DNA of 35,223 bases, from contig JADYZW010000046.1 in the NCBI GenBank assembly GCA_020852955.1, positions 1-35,223 of the forward strand, given 5' to 3'. Below, piece by piece: positions 31,700 to 35,223 of the stretch. Made by a program: the position numbers and the translations under genes. Source of the DNA: Deltaproteobacteria bacterium. GTDB taxonomy: Bacteria; Desulfobacterota; Binatia; UTPRO1. Below the pieces are notes generated by a model, which made no database searches, had not been told where the DNA came from, and saw only the letters and a program-made list of their open reading frames with translations. Position 1 is the first letter of the stretch. Each line of letters opens with the position of its first letter.

Positions 31700-32809
31700 C
31701 TACGCGAGCGGCAGCCGAGCGTGGACGACGGTGCCGCGGCCGATCGTCGTTTCGACACGGAACTCGCCTTCGAGGAGCTCGACGCGTTCGCGCATGCTGA
31801 GGAGACCCATGCCGCTCGAACGCGTCGTCGCGTCGGCGCCGGCGTGGAAGCCGCGACCGTCGTCGCGCACGGTCACGCGCAAGCCGCCCGCGTCGAGCGC
31901 GAGGCGTACGATGACGGACGAGGCGTGGCCGTGGCGGATCGCGTTGGTGACCGCTTCTTGCACGATGCGGAAGGCGCTCGTCTCGACGTGATCTGGAAGG
32001 CGCTCCGCCAGGTCGCTCTCGACGCTGATGGCGCAGCCGGAGCGGAGCTGCTGGCGTCGCGCGTAGGAGCGCAGCGCCGCGACGATCCCGAGGTCGTCGA
32101 GCATCGACGGGCGGAGATCGAGCGCGGTGTCGCTGATCTGCCCGATCGTCTGATCGATGATGTCGAGCGAGTCCGTGAAGCGCAGCTCGGCCGCGAGCGC
32201 CGCGTAGCGCACGCGCAGCGCCTCGAGATTGAGCTTCAACCCGGCGAGCTGTTGCCCGACCTGGTCGTGGAGGTCGCGGGCGAGCGCGCGGCGCTCGTCC
32301 TCCTGGACGGCGAGGAGTCGGCGCGACAGCGTCTCCAGCCGGTGCGAATACGCCTTCAGCATCTCCTCCGCCGCCTTCGTCTTGCTGATGTCCTCGACCA
32401 CCGAGACGAAAGTCGTCGGATTCCCCGCGGCGTCGCGGAGGAGGGCGACGTGCAGGGACACCCAGACGACGGCGCCGTCGGGCCGGAGGTAGCGCTTCTC
32501 CATGAGGTACGACGAGGCGTTGCCGGCGAGGAGCGCGGAGACGAACGCGAGGTCGGCTTCGAGGTCGTCGGGGTGGGTGATTCCCTGGAAGTCGCCCGCC
32601 ATCAGCGCCGCCCGCGTGCGGCCGACGATCGCGCAGAACCGATCGTTCACCTCGAGGAACCTCCCGTCGGGCGCTACCCGGGCGATGCCGACCGCGGCTT
32701 GATCGAAGACCGCGCGGTACCAGGCTTCGCTCTCGGCGATCGAGGAGATCGCGGCGCTCGACGGCGCCGAGGACCCCGCGCGCCGACGTGGCGGTCGCGA
32801 GCTCGCCAT
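31700..32809 (-). CDS. Soluble PAS-domain histidine kinase (NarL/DegS type)
   Basis: This 369-residue kinase has no transmembrane segment. A PAS domain of the S-box type (about 26-146: WYRAVFDQAAVGIARVAPDG, NDRFCAIVGRT, GITHPDDL and DGAVVWV) is followed by the HisKA_3 dimerisation segment with the phospho-acceptor His181 in ERRALARDLHDQVGQQL. The HATPase_c domain carries the N-box VQEAVTNAIRHG (Asn289), DDGRG (316-320) and SGMGLLSMRERV. Such kinases phosphorylate LuxR-type response regulators, none of which is in the window, so it is an orphan here. The ATG at 32809 is chosen; GTG 32845 would add 12 residues and neither has a clear Shine-Dalgarno. It follows the halogenase-like gene by 60 bases in the same direction. 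Confidence 0.88.
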   Translation of the reverse strand: MASSRPPRRRAGSSAPSSAAISSIAESEAWYRAVFDQAAVGIARVAPDGRFLEVNDRFCAIVGRTRAALMAGDFQGITHPDDLEADLAFVSALLAGNASSYLMEKRYLRPDGAVVWVSLHVALLRDAAGNPTTFVSVVEDISKTKAAEEMLKAYSHRLETLSRRLLAVQEDERRALARDLHDQVGQQLAGLKLNLEALRVRYAALAAELRFTDSLDIIDQTIGQISDTALDLRPSMLDDLGIVAALRSYARRQQLRSGCAISVESDLAERLPDHVETSAFRIVQEAVTNAIRHGHASSVIVRLALDAGGLRVTVRDDGRGFHAGADATTRSSGMGLLSMRERVELLEGEFRVETTIGRGTVVHARLPLA

Positions 32810-32869
32810 GGAAGCGTCATACGCCAGGCCGCTCGCCGCCGCCACCCTCGACGCCCGCGGCGTCCGGGC

Positions 32870-34093
32870 TCAGGCGGGGAGCCTGGCCAGGATCGCGTCG
32901 ATGCGCTCCCGCGGCGAGGTGACGAACGGATTGTCGATCCGGAGCGCATGTCCGCCGAGCAGCGACGTGATCTGTCGCTTGGCGCTCGGGAGCTTCGTGG
33001 GTGCGAAGAAGACCCGGTGCAGGTCGCCGTCGTACCAGCGCTCGATCATGTGCAGGAACACCGCCACCGCCTTGTCCACCACGTGGTCGTACTCCGCGTC
33101 CCAGTCCACCCGCTCGCCCGCCAGGGTGCGGTCGACGAGCCCCGCGGCGGCCAGGGCCGTCTCGAGCGCGAGCGTCACGCCCGAGGAAAACACCGGATCG
33201 AGGAAGTCCCCGGCGTTGCCCGTCACCACCCAGCGCTCGCCGTGCATGGACGAGACCTTCCTGGAGTAGTTGCGGATCACGCGCGTCGGCAGCACCGGGA
33301 CGCTGTCGCGCAGGCGCTCCCGCGCGTTCGGCTCCTCCGCGACGAGCGTCCAGAGCCGCTCGCGCGGCGACCCCGCGGCCGTGTCCCACAGAGCGAGATC
33401 GCACACGATCCCGACCGACGTGCGGCCGTTGGAGAAGGGGATGATCCAGAACCATCCGCCGCGCGGGTGGACGCAGATCCAGATGTCGCCTTCCTCGTCG
33501 CCGGCGGGCCGGACATCGCCCTCGACGTGCGTGAAGGCGGAGATGCGCGAGGGCAGGAGCGGCGTGCGCTCGAGGTCGAACAGGCGCGGTAGCACGCGGC
33601 CGTAGCCGCTCGCATCGACCACGAAGCGCGGCTTCAGCTCGTAGGTTCGTTCGGCCTCGAGGTCGGTGATGGTGACGTCGACGTGCTCCGCGGCGGGCGC
33701 GACGGCCTCGACGCGGTGGCCGAAGCGCAGGTCCACGCCGGCCTTGCGCGCTTCGGTGGCCAGCACCCGGTCGAAATGATCGCGCGGCACCTGCCACGTC
33801 CAGGGCGAATCCCCGTCGAGCGCGTCGGCGAACTGGAAACGCTCTCGGCGATCGCCACGCAGGAAGAGTGCGCCGTGCTTGATCATGTAGCCCTGCGCCT
33901 TGACGGCATCGAGCATCGACACCTGCGCCAAGAGTTCGTTGACGCGCGGCAGGAGCGATTCGCCGATCACGAACCGCGGGAAGTAGCCCTGATCGACACA
34001 GACGACGGAGCGCCCGCATTGCACGAGCTTCGCTCCGGCGACCGAGCCGGCGGGGCCGGCACCGATGACCAGGACGTCCGGCCGGACACTCAC
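32870..34093 (-). CDS. FAD-dependent halogenase-like flavoprotein
   Basis: This 407-residue enzyme belongs to the FAD-dependent halogenase/geranylgeranyl-reductase-like group. The N-terminal GAGPAGSVAGAKL (11-23) binds FAD, followed by GESLLPRVNELL (44-55). Lys72 in IKHGALF matches the Lys conserved near this spot in halogenases, and W-x-W-x-I-P is present at 214-219 (GGWFWIIPFS), the motif that keeps substrate from FAD as in monooxygenases. A third region, GNAGDFLDPVFSSGV (about 292-306), matches the chloride/FAD strap of the family. Halogenation of a phenol or pyrrole-type substrate is therefore plausible but not proven. GTG 34093 is chosen because GGAGG lies seven bases upstream (minus strand). 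It starts a minus-strand unit that includes the histidine kinase. Confidence 0.82.
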   Translation of the reverse strand: MSVRPDVLVIGAGPAGSVAGAKLVQCGRSVVCVDQGYFPRFVIGESLLPRVNELLAQVSMLDAVKAQGYMIKHGALFLRGDRRERFQFADALDGDSPWTWQVPRDHFDRVLATEARKAGVDLRFGHRVEAVAPAAEHVDVTITDLEAERTYELKPRFVVDASGYGRVLPRLFDLERTPLLPSRISAFTHVEGDVRPAGDEEGDIWICVHPRGGWFWIIPFSNGRTSVGIVCDLALWDTAAGSPRERLWTLVAEEPNARERLRDSVPVLPTRVIRNYSRKVSSMHGERWVVTGNAGDFLDPVFSSGVTLALETALAAAGLVDRTLAGERVDWDAEYDHVVDKAVAVFLHMIERWYDGDLHRVFFAPTKLPSAKRQITSLLGGHALRIDNPFVTSPRERIDAILARLPA

Positions 34094-34510
34094 GACACAC
34101 CTCCGCGCATGATTGGAATCGATCGACACCGACCGCCTGAAACGGCGGTGGATGCTACACACTGGTCGGGCCCGGGTCGAGGGCCGCTCGCCGACCTGTC
34201 GGCGGGCGCGTCCGGGTGTCGTGCCGCGGCGCGTGCGACCTCGAGCAGTTGCCCGCCGGCGGGGACGGAAGGAGCGTCGACCTGCAACGAGGAGGCGGCC
34301 CGGAGCGCCGCGACATCCGAGCGGGCAGCGGATGCTGGGCCTCGAGCACGCGATCGAAGAGACACTTCGCACACCTGCGATCGAACAGGGAGGAGCGACG
34401 TGGTCCCAGGGGGAATCGAACGGCGACCCGGCACAGGCCGAGGACGCCGAGAAATCGCAGCAACCTTCTGAAGTTGCAGTCGTAATCGTCGAAGAAGCCT
34501 CTTCCACGAA

Positions 34511-34546
34511 ACGGCCCGAAAAAGCCCGAAAGAACCCGAAAAGAGG
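34511..34546 (+). repeat. Three phased CCCGAA repeats, period 10
   Basis: CCCGAA occurs at 34515-34520, 34525-34530 and 34535-34540, exactly ten bases apart, each followed by an A-rich stretch (AAAG, AGAA, AAGA). Helically phased A-runs tend to bend DNA. The spacing is exact; bending and any regulator binding are inferred. Confidence 0.5.
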
Positions 34547-34555
34547 GGAGTGAAT

Positions 34556-34572
34556 ACGGGACCCGGTCCCGT
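34556..34572 (+). promoter_or_regulatory. 17-bp perfect palindrome, candidate operator
   Basis: ACGGGACC-C-GGTCCCGT is a perfect inverted repeat with a one-base centre. It lies about 140 bases upstream of the toxin start, between two divergent transcription units, and could be an operator for either. It is too short in loop and lacks a T-run to be a typical terminator. Confidence 0.45.
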
Positions 34573-34673
34573 TCGGGAATCGTGAAGCTTGTGGCGGGTC
34601 GTCGGTACTGTCTGCCCGCGGAAAGACGGTCGAGGGCGTCGTGAAGCATCGATCCACACGAACACCACGGAAC

Positions 34674-34702
34674 TCGACGTCCCATGCTATTATTAGTATA
34701 AG
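34674..34702 (+). promoter_or_regulatory. Candidate promoter of the toxin-antitoxin operon
   Basis: TCGACG (34674-34679) resembles -35 TTGACA at four of six positions and is followed after 17 bases by TATAAG (34697-34702). The surrounding stretch is the most AT-rich part of the window. The transcript would begin about two bases before ATG 34711, with no Shine-Dalgarno sequence, implying a leaderless toxin mRNA. Confidence 0.45.
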
Positions 34703-34710
34703 TTCATCCG

Positions 34711-35091
34711 ATGGCGAAGCCGGCATCTGCACGGCCTCCATCGATCATCTGGGTCGGCAGCAGCCGACGCGACCTACGGACCTTTCCGGCGGAGGTGCAG
34801 AAGGGCGTCGGCTACGCGTTGTGGTTCGCGCAGATCGGCGACAAGCATCCTCACGCGAAGCCGCTTCGGGGTTTCGGTGGAGCTGGTGTCATCGAGATCG
34901 TCGAGGACTTTCATGGCGATACGTATCGGGCAGTCTACACGCTGAAGCTGGGCGGATTCGTGTACGTGCTCCACGCCTTCCAGAAGAAGTCCCGGCGTGG
35001 AGCCGAGACATCGCAAGGTGATCTCGCGCTGATCCGAGCGCGTCTCCGGGCAGCGGAAGCAGACTACCAGGCACGAAAGGAGAACAGCTGA
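34711..35091 (+). CDS. HigB/RelE-like toxin (phage Gp49-like family)
   Basis: This 126-residue protein matches the Gp49-like HigB toxins of the RelE/ParE superfamily, ribosome-dependent mRNA interferases. The family features are SSRRDLRTFPAEVQKGVGYALW, the strand DKHPHAKPLRGFGGAGVIEIVED, TYRAVYTLKLGGFVYVLHAFQKKS and the C-terminal IRARLRAAEADY. The Lys/Arg-rich strand AFQKKSRRG is where these toxins contact RNA. The start ATG directly follows an AT-rich promoter and has no ribosome-binding site. Its stop overlaps the next gene (TGATG), which encodes an HTH antitoxin of the matching type. Codon use and GC are lower than in the men genes, suggesting horizontal acquisition. Toxin first, antitoxin second is the usual HigBA order. 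Confidence 0.9.
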   Translation: MAKPASARPPSIIWVGSSRRDLRTFPAEVQKGVGYALWFAQIGDKHPHAKPLRGFGGAGVIEIVEDFHGDTYRAVYTLKLGGFVYVLHAFQKKSRRGAETSQGDLALIRARLRAAEADYQARKENS

Positions 35092-35223
35092 TGGCCAAGA
35101 AGATTGCAGTCTCGGTTGGAAGCGGGAACGTCTTCAAGGATCTCGGTCTCAAGAACGCGGAGGAACTCCTGGCGAAGGCCAAGCTCGCGGCTCGCATCGT
35201 CCAGATCCTCGAGGAACGGGAGC
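35091..35223 (+). CDS. HigA/XRE-type antitoxin, N-terminal part (3' truncated by window edge)
   Basis: Only the first 44 residues are visible. They read MAKKIAVSVGSGNVFKDLGL, then KNAEELLAKAKLAARIVQIL, the standard start of short XRE antitoxins that follow Gp49-like toxins (GNVFADLGLP.AEELLAKAELA). These proteins bind both the toxin and the operon promoter; the helix-turn-helix would lie beyond the window edge. The ATG at 35091 shares one base with the toxin stop (TGATG) and has AAAGGAG ten bases upstream, a strong ribosome-binding site, so the antitoxin would be made more efficiently than the toxin. The call relies on context and the first 44 residues. Confidence 0.87.
   Translation, partial: MAKKIAVSVGSGNVFKDLGLKNAEELLAKAKLAARIVQILEERE

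Larger units (their letters stand above)
34094..34710 (+). other. Gene-free control region between the halogenase-like gene and the toxin gene
   Basis: About 617 bases with no convincing gene. The left part, up to about 34110, holds the ribosome-binding site of the minus-strand gene. The middle (34401-34420) has a tRNA T-arm-like string on the minus strand, too mismatched to be a tRNA. At 34511-34545 there are three phased CCCGAA repeats, at 34556-34572 a 17-bp palindrome, and at 34674-34702 a candidate toxin-gene promoter. An open frame 34113-34553 exists on the plus strand, but its composition changes abruptly and no start has a ribosome-binding site, so I do not call it. GC falls towards the right end. 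Confidence 0.6.

Noticed and set aside
29702..33592. Very long plus-strand open frame (about 1,300 codons)
   Set aside because: It runs antisense to four well-identified genes and is very rich in Arg/His/Glu, as expected from the complementary strand of GC-rich codons.
34401..34480. tRNA-like gene on the minus strand
   Set aside because: The T-loop string is convincing but the T-stem would have several mismatches and no acceptor partner, D-arm or proper anticodon arm (GCAAC/GTTGC with an 8-base loop) could be found.
34113..34553. Plus-strand open frame of 146 codons
   Set aside because: No ribosome-binding site, abrupt shift in amino-acid composition and a stretch that reads like the antisense of a tRNA end; likely spurious.

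Overview
The window is a stretch of very GC-rich bacterial DNA (well above 65% GC by eye, falling noticeably only at the right end) packed with about 30 genes. Gene content (glutaminyl-tRNA synthetase, complete classical menaquinone pathway, LolA-like periplasmic protein, Cys-rich secreted beta-helix and beta-propeller proteins with recurrent unnamed C-terminal modules, several acyl-CoA enzymes, a FAD-halogenase-like protein) points to a Gram-negative, deltaproteobacterial-like lineage. Candidatus Binatota/Desulfobacterota_B is my best guess, but it is inference from style and not proven.

Layout, left to right. 1-1111: the 3' end of glnS, a strong hairpin, and a small membrane protein. 1113-5935: a structured intergenic inverted repeat, then two overlapping genes for secreted proteins (a beta-helix protein and a 14-repeat BNR beta-propeller with an unnamed C-terminal domain), then a secreted tandem DUF3011 protein. 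5941-15883: a hairpin, a promoter with an internal dyad, a cysteine-free MerR-family regulator, and eight menaquinone genes (menG-F-D-H-B-A-C-E) in which every start overlaps the preceding stop. This encodes chorismate to menaquinone except for octaprenyl-type side-chain synthesis and the DHNA-CoA thioesterase step. 16074-19459: a sulfur-handling unit (two YeeE/YedE half-permeases and a CoA-disulfide/persulfide reductase fused to rhodanese), followed by a LolA-like protein.

19493-34093 is read from the minus strand. A membrane glycosyltransferase and a sulfatase-superfamily enzyme overlap by four bases. A secernin/C69 peptidase and a large secreted protein with three SdrD-like repeats and a four-fold C-terminal module come next. 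Then there is an acyl-CoA catabolic operon (acyl-CoA dehydrogenase, nitroreductase, SCP-x-like thiolase, acyl-CoA ligase), a soluble PAS histidine kinase and a FAD-dependent halogenase-like flavoprotein. 34094-34710 is a gene-free control region with a 17-bp palindrome and phased repeats. It leads into a lower-GC HigB/HigA-type toxin-antitoxin pair that runs off the right edge.

The points most worth a second look are the MerR-headed menaquinone operon with its apparently leaderless promoter, the unnamed C-terminal modules of the two big secreted proteins (in one of them a cysteine pair is gained or lost together in each repeat), the sulfatase-like enzyme with Thr at the nucleophile position, and the halogenase-like enzyme beside an orphan histidine kinase. 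I did not see a CRISPR array, transposase, prophage or a clearly novel defence system.
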